64,000 nt of DNA from Bugula neritina (lineage: Eukaryota; Bryozoa; Gymnolaemata; Cheilostomatida; Bugulidae), in the NCBI GenBank assembly GCA_964035545.1, contig OZ037770.1, positions 11,088,463 to 11,152,462 on the forward strand, in the 5' to 3' direction. The notes under the pieces were generated by a model that did no database searches, had not been told where the DNA came from, and saw only the letters and a program-made list of their open reading frames with translations. Position numbers and translations under genes: made by a program. Below are positions 54,917-64,000 of this stretch, piece by piece. How positions within the stretch are numbered: the first letter of the stretch is position 1; each line of letters starts with the position of its first letter.

Positions 54917-55929
54917 GATTTATACTTTACGGTATGCTAATAGTCTGTTTTGATGGATTGCCTTCATTAATTTTTTGGTATCAGCTTGATTTTTTTATTT
55001 CAAATTAGGTCATTGCATTACTACTATAAGTACTAGTAGTAAGTAATTCATTGTGAAGGGTTTTGCTTATATGACAGCTACTTTACTGAATTGTTGCCAA
55101 TCAATTTATTTTTGATTAACAAGAATCTGGAATGCTGTTGTTACTATTCCCATATATATGCTGTATAGAGAACACAAGGCAAAAAGATATGTAACAGTTC
55201 ACATGTTTCTTTTGTAAATAAAATACTAAGAGTATTGAAATTGAATTCATATAATGTAATAAAATTTGTAAACATGAAATATATAATTTTTTTAAAAGTC
55301 TGTAAGTAATCGGGTGGATACTATTGATTAAAGACTATATATCATATTCAACTATATTAACTTCTTCAAGTTTTACGTCATTTATATATTGATATTTTTT
55401 TCTTTAATATAGTTATAAACGAAAGCATCTCCAGCAGCTCTATCTCCGGCATCATCTAATAGAAACTGCATATTCTCCATATTCTCCACTCGCATAATGG
55501 GCTAAAAAGAATATGACTTACTGTCCAAGTACAGAACGATAAGAGGATTGCAGTAGATTTCTCATTGGATGACCATTCTTCACAGCTTCTTAATACTTCA
55601 GCTATTCCTGGTAAGTTATATGGTGGCTCCTTTATATTGTCTTTTGTTTTTATTACAGCTAACCAATGTTCACCAGGATGTATATGTGGTTTGGTATATT
55701 AACCACCATGCGGTGTGTTTTTGCTGTTTGTTCAGGTATCATGTCAATAGGATAGACACCAGATGAAGTTCAGATTTCTCACTTTTGTATCAGAACCAAG
55801 AATCTTGCATATCTGTTTGCTATCCATAGCTATAAATAAAAATTTGGCATAACTGTTCTATTTTTATCAATTTTTAAAGAAAAATCAGATTATCCATAAA
55901 CAATAACATTTATTAGCTGAGTGAATCCT
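54917..55929. other. AT-rich DNA with a possible minus-strand coding remnant
   Basis: Mostly gene-free. At about 55413-55500 the minus strand reads a short open stretch including DDAGDRAAGDAFVYNY, coding-like in composition. It could be a remnant of the virus-like block to its right, but I cannot connect it. Confidence 0.3.
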
Positions 55930-56648
55930 ATAATTCCCTTCTTCACAATAATATGGTATAGCAACCGTTTTCTTGAAACTATAATAGTGTCAGATCAAAA
56001 GCTAATAGAGAGTATAGATGGTCTCATAATCAAATCTGTCATACCGATTCTATGTCTCTAAATGCTTTTCCTGTTGATTCCAGTAAAGTGAAGTAGTTTC
56101 CTAATGTGTTATAACTTTCAAAATCACTTGTTAATAGTTTTTGTGGAATCATTTTACCATCTACTAAGAGGCTGCAGTATTTGAGTTCATTATGTTTAAA
56201 ATGAAATGGATATTTGTGATAACTATTTCTCCCTTAGGTGCAATAGTTAATGCATTGGAATTATCTAAATTTGATAATATTTTAGATACTTTATGTTGAA
56301 ATGGTTTTGTAACACTTATTAATAAATCATACTGAATAGGTATTTTCCGTAGTAGGTAAAGGCTCTTGTTTGCCAGTAGCTATTGACAGAGGCTCAGAAT
56401 GAGTTCACTTGTTCACTTGGTTTAGATTTTGAGAGCTCTTGACGCTCCATCAACACTTTATTATACTCTAATACCTTGTCACTTCCGGACAAATTTGTGC
56501 TATCAATAATATTAAGCATTAGCTAATCTAGTCTGTTGTACTCTCTTTTTGCTAATGGAGCTGTTCGTGTACCTGTTTTTTTGATATTGATTTCGAAAGT
56601 TGATTTAAAGTTGATGAGTCTATCAAATAAAACTTCTTCATCTCACTA
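55930..56648 (-). pseudogene. Frameshifted remnant of a virus-like/Polinton-associated ORF
   Basis: On the minus strand, recognisable pieces follow one another in different frames with stops between them: a start segment with MKKFYLID at about 56645, then SGSDKVLEYNKVL, then KPFQHKVSKIL and APKGEIVI further on. From memory of animal genomes, proteins with these motifs sit directly after small basic proteins like the one at 56653-56991, in Maverick/Polinton- or adintovirus-like elements. The family assignment is an inference; the broken reading frame is seen directly. Not translatable as one protein. Confidence 0.45.
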
Positions 56649-56652
56649 GAGC

Positions 56653-56991
56653 TCATTTTTGCATCAGACTTTTAGTAAGAGGAGATATTAAAGATCCAAT
56701 TAATGGAGCTATTAGTGTTGCAAGAAAACCTCCCTTTTGAATAATTTCCTTCTTAGATTTTAAAGTTGCGTCCTTGCTAGCAACTTTTCTTATATTGCTT
56801 TTGTATTTTGATAGTTTCTTAAGCTCAGTAGGTGATAAATTCACTTTTCTATCTAACATATTGTAGCAAATGTCATAGACACAAGAAATCAATTTTGGCT
56901 TAGCTGATTTTATAACACTTTTTTTTGTGTGATCATCACACTTTGAAAGTAAATGAAGTATATTCGAATGTTTTTTAATTCTCCTGTTCAT
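56653..56991 (-). CDS. Small basic protein of virus-like (Polinton/adintovirus-type) element
   Basis: A 112-aa ORF, Lys-rich (KKHSNILHLLSKCDDHTKK near the N-terminus), with the middle motif VNLSPTELKKLSKYK and ending in a Gly/Leu/Ile-rich hydrophobic tail after KKEIIQKGGFLATLIAPLIG. This pattern (Cys-containing helical N-part, KLSPxxLKKLxKYK, and QKGGFL..LL.P hydrophobic tail) is one I associate with uncharacterised proteins next to Polinton-like elements in animal genomes. It may be a virion protein, but its role is unknown to me. It lies directly before the decayed ORF at 55930-56648, same strand. The frame is intact while its neighbour is broken. Confidence 0.55.
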   Translation of the reverse strand: MNRRIKKHSNILHLLSKCDDHTKKSVIKSAKPKLISCVYDICYNMLDRKVNLSPTELKKLSKYKSNIRKVASKDATLKSKKEIIQKGGFLATLIAPLIGSLISPLTKSLMQK

Positions 56992-57151
56992 GGTCTTTAC
57001 TGCTCAAAACATAGCGCTCAAGTGAGGCAGTACTTATACATCGTGGCATATAGGTATATTTCTTTTCATGTGGAAATATTCCTGTTCTTAGTCTAAGGAG
57101 CTCTAAGGTATCTTGTTTCAAATCAACAAATAAGGAGAGTTGTCACTTCAT

Positions 57152-57472
57152 TTACTGATGAATTGACATAAAATTCCATCCATATTCTTTACCGTGTCCA
57201 CATAGCAACCAAGTAATGAAGCATTTTCTTTTTTGGCATAAAATTTTTATCGGCTTTTTTATCATTTGTGAAATTGAATTTTTTACAGCTTCCATTGTTT
57301 GACATTTTTTGATGTAAAGCATTGGCCCTGAATTTTGAATCGATGATTTATACACTTTCAGTTCCCCAACAAATTCACCAGACTTGATGAAAAATTGTCG
57401 AGAGTGTTTATAAGTAATAATAAACTTTTCACTGTCTACGATAATAGCTGAAATCAGTCTCGTTAAATTCAT
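57152..57472 (-). CDS. Hypothetical 106-aa ORF upstream of the virus-like small protein
   Basis: An intact minus-strand ORF beginning MNLTRLISAIIVDSEKF, 160 nt before the ORF at 56991 and on the same strand. It has mixed basic/hydrophobic composition, five Cys, and no domain I recognise. Position suggests it belongs to the same virus-like block. It could instead be a chance ORF. Confidence 0.35.
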   Translation of the reverse strand: MNLTRLISAIIVDSEKFIITYKHSRQFFIKSGEFVGELKVYKSSIQNSGPMLYIKKCQTMEAVKNSISQMIKKPIKILCQKRKCFITWLLCGHGKEYGWNFMSIHQ

Positions 57473-58545
57473 TTATTAGATGAAATACTTCACGTGATTC
57501 TTTGGAAGTACCTTCAGATCCACTACAACATATTAATTGATAAGAATAATTAACAAAGACATTTCTGATAATAACACAAAAAACTAATTTAAAGGTTGAT
57601 AAAAAATATTAAATGGGAGGGAAAACTAACCTTTCCTATCTCTGTTCTTTGTCTTGCATTGTCTTTAATTTTTTTTTGCGGTTTTTCACTTTGGCTATAC
57701 GTGATATAACACTTAGATATCACATGATCTTATAAAACTTTTTTGATTAGCATTAAATTTTTTTATATATGTATTAAATTATTTATCAAAGTGTATAGAA
57801 TAAATTTTCACTTAATAATTGATTGACTGAAATTGATCAAGGGAGACAATTAACAACTTAGATATTACTTGATAGTTTTGCTTTATAAGTCAGTACAAGC
57901 AATCTAGCAACTGTAGAATAAAAGTAGGAGTTATCTCCGCTTGACAAATGTTTACTTATAGTTTGGCTTGGCAATGTTATTACTGCATAAACAATATATG
58001 TGGTTCTACGTGTATTATGTAACGGTTAGCACTCAGGTTAAGATTCTGCGAGACAAATTTGGGATTTGCTCCCTCAAAAAATTGAAATTAATATATATAT
58101 ATATACATATGTTTTGTATAATATGTTTATCTATTTGATGATAATATCGAAGCAAGCAAAATTACAATAACAAAATATTACAAAAATTAACCAAACCAAT
58201 ACAAGGATTATCCTAGCGATCCTTTGAAATCTTGCTGTGTTTACATTATACTAGCAAACATAAATTTCTAAGTCTGACAAACAAGATAGACAAATTATCC
58301 AGATTAAATACACAAGAGAATTGCAATTTATAGAACATCAATATTTAAAATATTTCCTTCAACATAAATTTTTGCAGCTTTAAAATATTTTCTCCAATAT
58401 AAATTTGTGCAGCTTTAAAATAAATTTCTCAATATAAATTTGCGCTGCTTTTAAAATCAATAAATCAATTCAAACAATTTTCTTCAAATAAATTTGTGCT
58501 GCTTTTAAAAAACATCAATAAACTCGTTAGTTCAAATAGAATAAT
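57473..58545. other. AT-rich DNA with repeat fragments
   Basis: No gene seen. 57758-57846 matches 51583-51670. 58330-58520 consists of three or four degenerate copies of TTTCTTCAAATAAATTTGTGC-like sequence. Confidence 0.4.
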
Positions 58546-58979
58546 AATAAAAGAGGTTAATATATATATATATATATATCCTTAACACAAAATTGTAACG
58601 GTACTCACTGCAATCAGTCTATATCACTGATATGTGTATCAACTAGTCAGTTTTCTTGCCGTTCCTCCTAATATTAATGTAATTGTTACTGTTTTTACTA
58701 CTGCTGTATCTTCTGTGTTCCAACTATCTTCATTGTCTTTGCTTGCCTTTATCTTTTTCATGAGTCATACCACACCACTACTGATTTTCAGGGATTCGGC
58801 ATCTCCTTTTATACTGGATCTTCTTGGTTCAAAAATAAAAGAAGTTAATACATATATATATATCCTTAACATAAAATTGTAACGTTACTTACTGCAATCA
58901 GTCTATTTCACTATGTGTATAGTCAGTTTCCTTGATATTTCTTTTAGCGTTAATAATATTATTACTACTACTGTTACTA

Positions 58980-59044
<65 letters not shown>

Positions 59045-59205
59045 TGTATTCCGATTATCTTGTGTTCCGACTGTCTTTGTTGTCTTTGCTTGTCTTCACC
59101 TTCTTCATGAATCGTGAACTATACCACAACTACTACTTAATACTACTGCGACTGCTTTTCAGGGATTCGGCATCTCCTTTTATACTGGATCTTCTTGGTT
59201 CAAAA
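58546..59205 (+). repeat. Two-copy tandem duplication of ~300 bp
   Basis: Unit 1 (58546-58834) and unit 2 (58835-59205) share ATAAAAGAGGTTAATA-like starts, ACTGCAATCAGTCTAT, and an almost identical right end, GGGATTCGGCATCTCCTTTT followed by ATACTGGATCTTCTTGGTTC. Unit 2 is longer because of a (TA)n expansion. A diverged third unit lies at 62465-62690. Confidence 0.85.
58981..59042. repeat. (TA)n microsatellite
   Basis: About 31 uninterrupted TA units inside the second tandem unit. (Ile-Tyr)n ORFs here are artefacts. Confidence 0.95.
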
Positions 59206-59304
59206 TTTTAAAGATACCAGTAATAACTAGTGAAACTGGCCAACGAGAAACTGGCAGCAGATTGACATGGAATTTGATCAGATATGTTGTCAGCTTACAG
59301 CAAC

Positions 59305-59400
59305 AATGGCATCTCAGCACACATTTTTGTAAAATAGCATCTAAATTGTGTCACAATATTTTTTACAGTGTCTCGATTACGATAACATCCAGTTTTCTTT
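59305..59400 (+). repeat. Direct repeat R2, copy 1
   Basis: AATGGCATCTCAGCACACAT through AACATCCAGTTTTCTTT recurs at 61608-61703 in the same orientation, with a handful of substitutions. Confidence 0.85.
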
Positions 59401-59674
59401 TATATATTACAGCCCCTCTCTTTTGAAAACTCATTACTAGTTCATAAACTGATATTGGCTTACATTATGGTATATGAATCAGAGCATTATTTGTACTAGT
59501 TTTAGTACTAAAAATATGTTTTTTTACCCCAAACCCCTGATGAATCTGTTAATACAGTGTCCTCTCATATTTTTTTGCTTCCCGAATGTTTTCTTCCGTC
59601 AAGGCCTGGAGAGCACTCTTCACACGTTGAAGACGTCCCAATATAACAATATTCTGTTTTTTTTCTCTTTTTAA

Positions 59675-59797
59675 TTTTTAATTAGAATTATTCGTCAAAA
59701 AGAGAGCTGCAGCTATTTTTTTGTATTACAGTAGCAGCAGGTCCCCCTTTTTAATATAGCAGTAGCAGCTTTCTTTGTTGGACTGGCTTTAATTTAT
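59675..59797 (+). repeat. Direct repeat R1, copy 1
   Basis: TTTTTAATTAGAATTATTCG through TTGGACTGGCTTTAATTTA recurs almost unchanged at 61084-61210. It lies on the 3' side of the small RING-like gene. Confidence 0.9.
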
Positions 59798-60309
59798 TAT
59801 TGGTTATTGGTAGCTAGTTTGTAAGATTGCTAAACGATTCTGGTTTGTTATTGAATCTGAATATCAGTGTAAGTATGAATATACTAATGGTTGATATATT
59901 TTACTGTCAACTCGGAGTATAACTTAAAGTCATTTGGGATTATCATTGAAATGTAAGATTGACAATAAAGACTGCAATGATTATGGTCTCATGAGCTCAT
60001 TGACATTTGTGATTATATTTATGATTAAGGTTGCGATCTAATTATCATAATAAGTTCTATTGTTCTTAGTTATGGTAATAATTTATTTATAAATCATAGG
60101 TGAAACTGGGTAGCACGGGTTATATCTAGCTAACATATATTTTTGGATATATTGTTATAAAAATTGGAGTGTGACATTAGCAATTTTAAGCATAATAATA
60201 TTAACAGTCATAAATAATCATAATATAGCATAGTGTGTTGATTCGATTTATACTTCGGAATGAACATGTGATAATGATAATCAGCCAGGCAATCGTCTTG
60301 TGCTATGAC

Positions 60310-60992
60310 TTAGAATACGCTTTCTACTGAGGACGGAGTCCCTGGATCTGCATTTCTGAGGGGAGTGGGAGCTCTAGCTACGCCTACTGGGGCTGCCCTC
60401 CGTGCTCGGTATCTGTAATGATATTCATATAGTTATAGACAACAATTGTCATAGTAATTGTAGTAAACTACTATTATTATTGTTTAGACTTATTTAAAGC
60501 TTAAATTACTTATTAACTACTTGAGTGTTAAACAACCTGAATAGCATATAAGTATATAGATAATTTAAAGTCTTTACCCTGCCCAATTTTATTTACAACA
60601 TGAGATTTTATTTACCGACCTTGGAGCTTCTGCCCTCGTACTTTCACGAAGGTTCCTTAACGCGTTCCTGATGTGAAATACGGCCAGTGCATTAAGGGCT
60701 GAAAAAAAATAAATATATATATATGTGTGTGTATGTATTATGTATATATGTTTATGGATAATGTTGCTTCATAAGTAATTTAATTTACTACAGATTTATT
60801 GAATAGTAGTATTAAGCTAGTACAATACTTACTGCCAAGATATACTCCACATGGACAGTACACACGTGCCTTCCTGCATGGAAGACACATTATGTGCCCA
60901 CAGGCACATATCACCCTAGTATCCACCTCATACTTATCGTGAATAACCCGACAAGCATAGCAAATACTTCTGTCAACGGTAGCAGTTGCCAT
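60310..60992 (-). CDS. Small RING-like/arginine-rich protein, three exons
   Basis: Exons read downwards: 60992-60833, 60698-60620, 60412-60310. In phase they give 113 aa. Residues about 11-50 contain CYAC, then CACGH, CLPC and CPC: eight Cys/His residues in a RING- or treble-clef-like order (CxxC..CxCGHxxCxxC..CxC), so a zinc-binding domain is likely. The rest is short and Arg/Ala/Pro-rich (RYRARRAAPVGVARAP) with an acidic end. The exon 2 donor assumed is a weak GTCGGT; the better GTAAAT four bases on (exon end 60616) would instead end the protein after SPSRRS. Size and composition recall small viral or transposon-derived RING proteins, but there is no proof. It lies between two pairs of direct repeats. 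I do not recognise the family. Confidence 0.6.
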
Positions 60993-61032
60993 TCTTTCCT
61001 CTCATGACTGACATAGAGCAATGACTTCAACT

Positions 61033-61042
61033 TATATATATA
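61033..61042 (-). promoter_or_regulatory. TATA box of the small RING-like gene
   Basis: TATATATAAG on the minus strand, about 40-50 nt before the ATG, consistent with a core promoter and a very short 5' UTR. It supports this ORF as a real transcription unit. Confidence 0.5.
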
Positions 61043-61083
61043 CTCCTTCCCTTTGAGAAAATAATTTGTTTGTCGGCCCACGG

Positions 61084-61210
61084 ATTTTAATTAGAATTAT
61101 TCGTCAAAAAGAGAGCTGCAGCTATTTTTTGTTTTTTTGTATTACAGTAACAGCAGGTCCCCCTTTTTAATAGCAGTAGCAGCTTTCTTTGTTGGACTGG
61201 CTTTAATTTA
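61084..61210 (+). repeat. Direct repeat R1, copy 2
   Basis: Second copy of 59675-59797, differing mainly by a few added T residues and loss of TA near the middle. It lies just beyond the promoter of the RING-like gene. Confidence 0.9.
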
Positions 61211-61607
61211 ATATATTTAGACAAGTGGAAGAAATTATAATAAATGTATAAAGCATTTACTGCCTATTAGATTGAAAACGCCTTTCAAAAATCAACACAA
61301 ACTGACATAGGCACATCATTTTGTTTCAAACCTTGTCCTTAAACTATTTTTTGGTCTGTGACTTGTTTTTTTCAAGCTTTTGTGGATTTTTATCAAGTGC
61401 TATTTGTTTACTCTGAGACAGAGTTTTGGAGTGATAGGCTATAAGTGAGGACACTTTTGTTAATGTCTCATATTATACCTCTTCCAAACTTTTCTCTAGA
61501 AGTTTTCACACGAAAGCCTGGTTTCATGTGAAAACAACAAAGCCAAATTATACTATTATAAGCAAATTAGGTAATCTGTGTTAAAAATAAGGGTTTTTTG
61601 AACAAAA
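61211..61607. other. Gene-free stretch between R1 and R2
   Basis: No coding exon or delimited repeat recognised. Confidence 0.4.
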
Positions 61608-61703
61608 AATGGCATCCCAGCACACATTTTTGTAAAATAGCATCTAAACTGTGTCACAATATTTTGTACAGCGCCTTGATTACGCTAACATCCAGTTTTC
61701 TTT
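61608..61703 (+). repeat. Direct repeat R2, copy 2
   Basis: Second copy of 59305-59400. The order in the window is R2, R1, gene, R1, R2, all in the same orientation. Confidence 0.85.
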
Positions 61704-62464
61704 CTAAGTTAAAATAATGAGACTTAAGAGTTGGTACACATCACTGGTTTACAGTATTGGGCTGTTTTTACTTTTTGCACTGCCTTGTTTCTCTGTTCTT
61801 CTCTAAGACTTTTAATGAAAATGGCTCTTAAAAAGTCACTAGAAGTCATATTATAGGCACAGCCATGTCTGTTCTAGAAACTCTTCTTGGGTTATTATCT
61901 TTTTTGATTTGTGGCTTGTTTTTTTAAACTCATGTGATTTTTTACCAAGAGTTTTTTCTTCCCATAATTTCGGAGACATTACCTATGCTTTGTGAATCTG
62001 TGGCTTATTTTGAGCAAAAATTTGAGTTGATATAATTAAAGATTAATTGTTGATTTCTTCTTTACAGTTTGAGACTTTTTGTAATTATTACTGTGTTGCC
62101 TCATTCTTTTGCTCCTTCTTGGTGCCCTTCTACAAAGTTTGGTGCTCTCTTAATCCTGAGGCAGCAATATTGTCCTCCACTTCCGCAGCAAACGCACAAA
62201 CTGTGTCCACATGCCATGATCACCCGGACGTCGATCTCAAGTTTCTGATGCTTCGTATGACTACATGTTGAACGAACATTTAAAGGAAATGAAAGCGTAA
62301 AATTTACTTTATAACATTATTTATTAATTAACTCGGTTTGAAATTTTGTATAGCTTCAAAATCAAACAATTTCAAAATAGTCTGCTCAAATGCAATTTAT
62401 TCCGCTTCAAAATGAATTTCTCAATTAAAAAATAGTTTCTTCAAACTATACATTTTTCCAATTT
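61704..62464. other. Gene-free stretch
   Basis: No supported exon. 62340-62470 is a diverged match to 58380-58520 (TTTCTCAAT/CTTCAAAAT-type repeats). Confidence 0.35.
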
Positions 62465-62690
62465 AAAATAACAATAAAAGAAGGTGAATGTATTTTTCTT
62501 AATAAAAAAATATGTCAAGTTACTTAGTGCAACTGTTCCGCACTACATATAGCAGATAGATATATATCAGCTTTTCAATTTTTTTCTTTTATCTTGATAC
62601 TCCTTTTAATTATTACTATTGTTGCTGCTTCTGAAATAAATGACTTTTCCTCTTTGTTCTTGATTCTTCTTTCTGAGGATTATATTATCA
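62465..62690 (+). repeat. Diverged third copy of the 58.5-kb tandem unit
   Basis: Begins ACAATAAAAGAAGGTGAATG and keeps the order TTACTTAGTGCAA, a short TA stretch, CTTTTAATTATTACTATTGTT, then TCCTCTTTGTTCTTGATTCTTC. Many substitutions. Confidence 0.45.
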
Positions 62691-63160
62691 TAATGTTTTA
62701 CCACTAAGTTGGTTCAGTCACTTTTTGGCAAACTTCATAAGAATTTTACTTTTATTTTCATTAGCAAATATTTGCATAGTCCTAGTGGGCTCTATAGGGA
62801 TGAGACTGTCTTGACCATCTCCATCCTCATTAACTAGTATTTTGTTATTTTTGGCAGACTTCATGAGAATTCTACTTGTTTCAGTTATCTCTATTTTCAT
62901 TGGCAATTCTACCTGGGTTTATTGTACTATGATTAATCATGTTTACCTGGTAAATCATTTTATAAGGTCATGGTGAAGTTTGAGTTTTCTCTCACTAGTT
63001 TTTTAACTTTTAAACTACACATTTTAAAACTATTAGCTCTATTTTAATTAGTGTTAGCATATTATTTGCTGTAAATATACTAAATCCCTGTGCAGATATC
63101 TACTCTGCAAAAATACAAAATGCTGTGAATATCCTGATCTGACACAAGCGATAGTTGACC
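62690..63160 (+). repeat. Dispersed repeat, copy B (partner 53200-53830)
   Basis: Shares TATCTACTCTGCAAAAATA, TATCCTGATCTGACA and GGTAAATCATTTTATAAGG-like landmarks with copy A. Its left part has internal near-duplicates of CTTCATGAGAATTCTACTT, which creates a meaningless Lys/Asn-rich minus-strand ORF. Confidence 0.55.
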
Positions 63161-63696
63161 ATATTTGAGCAACGTTTAAATAATTTTTAATTTTTGAGTT
63201 TCATAACTGTTGGACATGTATCTAATTAATGCCCTGATAAATGTTTCACTATTTTGGAGAATTTTCTCCTGTGCCATAAAATTTGACCTGATTTTTACTT
63301 TATTTTGATTCTAATCTGTTGCTCTGTCTAGCGCAGAACTCTTTTTAACATAAACAAGTGGCCTACTGTTGGCCCACAAAGATTTATAACCCTTACATCT
63401 TTAAGGTATTCAGCTGATTTGATGAATGACCTTTTGTTTTGCATATTAGTCATCACAATTTTGCTTGAATTTTCAATCATATAGCTCAATAGAGTTACAT
63501 AAAACTGCTTGAAATGAACATGCTGGTATGTTTACCATATTCCTGGAGATCACCTCTCTCCCCTCCTGGCTTCTTTTCTGTGATTGTTTAGGAACCTCTA
63601 CCATCTCACTAACAGATGTTGTTGCACGTTATAAATAAATAATTATGTTCTTTAGTGTGGTTAACTTGGTTAGCATGCATATACTATTGGATGACT
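63161..63696. other. Gene-free stretch
   Basis: Nothing recognised beyond AT-rich intergenic sequence. Confidence 0.35.
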
Positions 63697-63920
63697 ATGT
63701 GTAACCCTAACCCTCCCCCTTCTCAGTAGTACCAGATCAAAGGCTCACCCTGTTTACTATTTCTCTTTTCAAATATATATCTGCTGATGAGATGGTTGGA
63801 AGATTAATTTGGAGTAAGAAGAGAAGAGGTACAATGCAAAAAAGAAAACTGAAAATCCATAGACTAGACAACCTCCAGAATACCAGTTTCTGCTGCCACA
63901 TACATGCACCAATAATAAGG
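63697..63920. repeat. Dispersed repeat, copy 2 (partner 49513-49740)
   Basis: Same succession of short landmarks as 49513-49740 (CTCACCCTGTTTACTATTTC, then ACCTCCAGAATACCAGTTTC, then GCTGCCACATA). Class unknown. Confidence 0.5.
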
Positions 63921-64000
63921 TAATCCAATAATTATCTTTGTTTACTGTATCAAAATTATAACCAAGCTAGTAGTTAATAAATTATCTTGAGTATAATAAA

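Noticed and set aside
54851-55380. Complete second hAT-like element
   Set aside because: Only one terminus was seen. A TTACGTC downstream at about 55372 resembles the left flank but is not preceded by a CCCTG terminus.
58913-59117. Small (Ile-Tyr)n-containing ORFs
   Set aside because: Translation of a TA microsatellite.
62718-62906. 62-aa Lys/Asn-rich minus-strand ORF
   Set aside because: Built from internally duplicated segments of a dispersed repeat; other copies do not keep the frame.

Overview
The window is nuclear DNA of an AT-rich, non-vertebrate animal. The genes are split by many GT-AG introns, the proteins are metazoan (TRIM-type zinc-finger protein, rhodopsin-class GPCR, mu-class GST, mitochondrial ACAD8), and the intergenic DNA is crowded with foldback elements, tRNA-derived SINEs and DNA transposons. 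A sponge or another early-branching animal would fit, but the sequence alone does not settle the lineage. Exon-intron models below were built by hand from splice sites, reading phase and family conservation.

Layout: (1) 0-6.4 kb: two possible terminal exons of an unidentified gene, TA microsatellites, a large foldback element, and a minus-strand LTR retrotransposon remnant (LTR plus decayed gag). (2) 6.4-13.7 kb, plus strand: an 11-exon gene for RING, two B-boxes, coiled coil and a C-terminal PARP-like domain. This is the most unusual protein in the window. (3) 15.6-16.6 kb, minus: an intronless class A GPCR. (4) 20.9-25.9 kb, plus: GDP-L-fucose synthase in nine exons, with a 33-bp minisatellite running up to its start codon. 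(5) 26.6-28.3 kb: a non-autonomous hAT-like transposon with an exact 8-bp target duplication. (6) 29.8-35.3 kb, plus: isobutyryl-CoA dehydrogenase (ACAD8) in ten exons. (7) 36.9-45.5 kb, minus: two tandem mu-class GST genes with the same seven-exon structure. (8) 45.5-64 kb: a repeat-rich region with SINE and MITE copies, long direct repeats, a decayed cluster of virus-like (Polinton/adintovirus-type) ORFs at 55.9-57.5 kb, and a small three-exon RING-like/arginine-rich gene at 60.3-61.0 kb.

The genes do not form an operon. GDP-fucose synthase (nucleotide-sugar synthesis), ACAD8 (valine breakdown in mitochondria) and the GSTs (detoxification) are ordinary housekeeping or stress genes. The TRIM-PARP fusion joins a ubiquitin-ligase module to a PARP fold whose expected catalytic His and Glu positions look replaced. 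It is the best candidate for something not described before.
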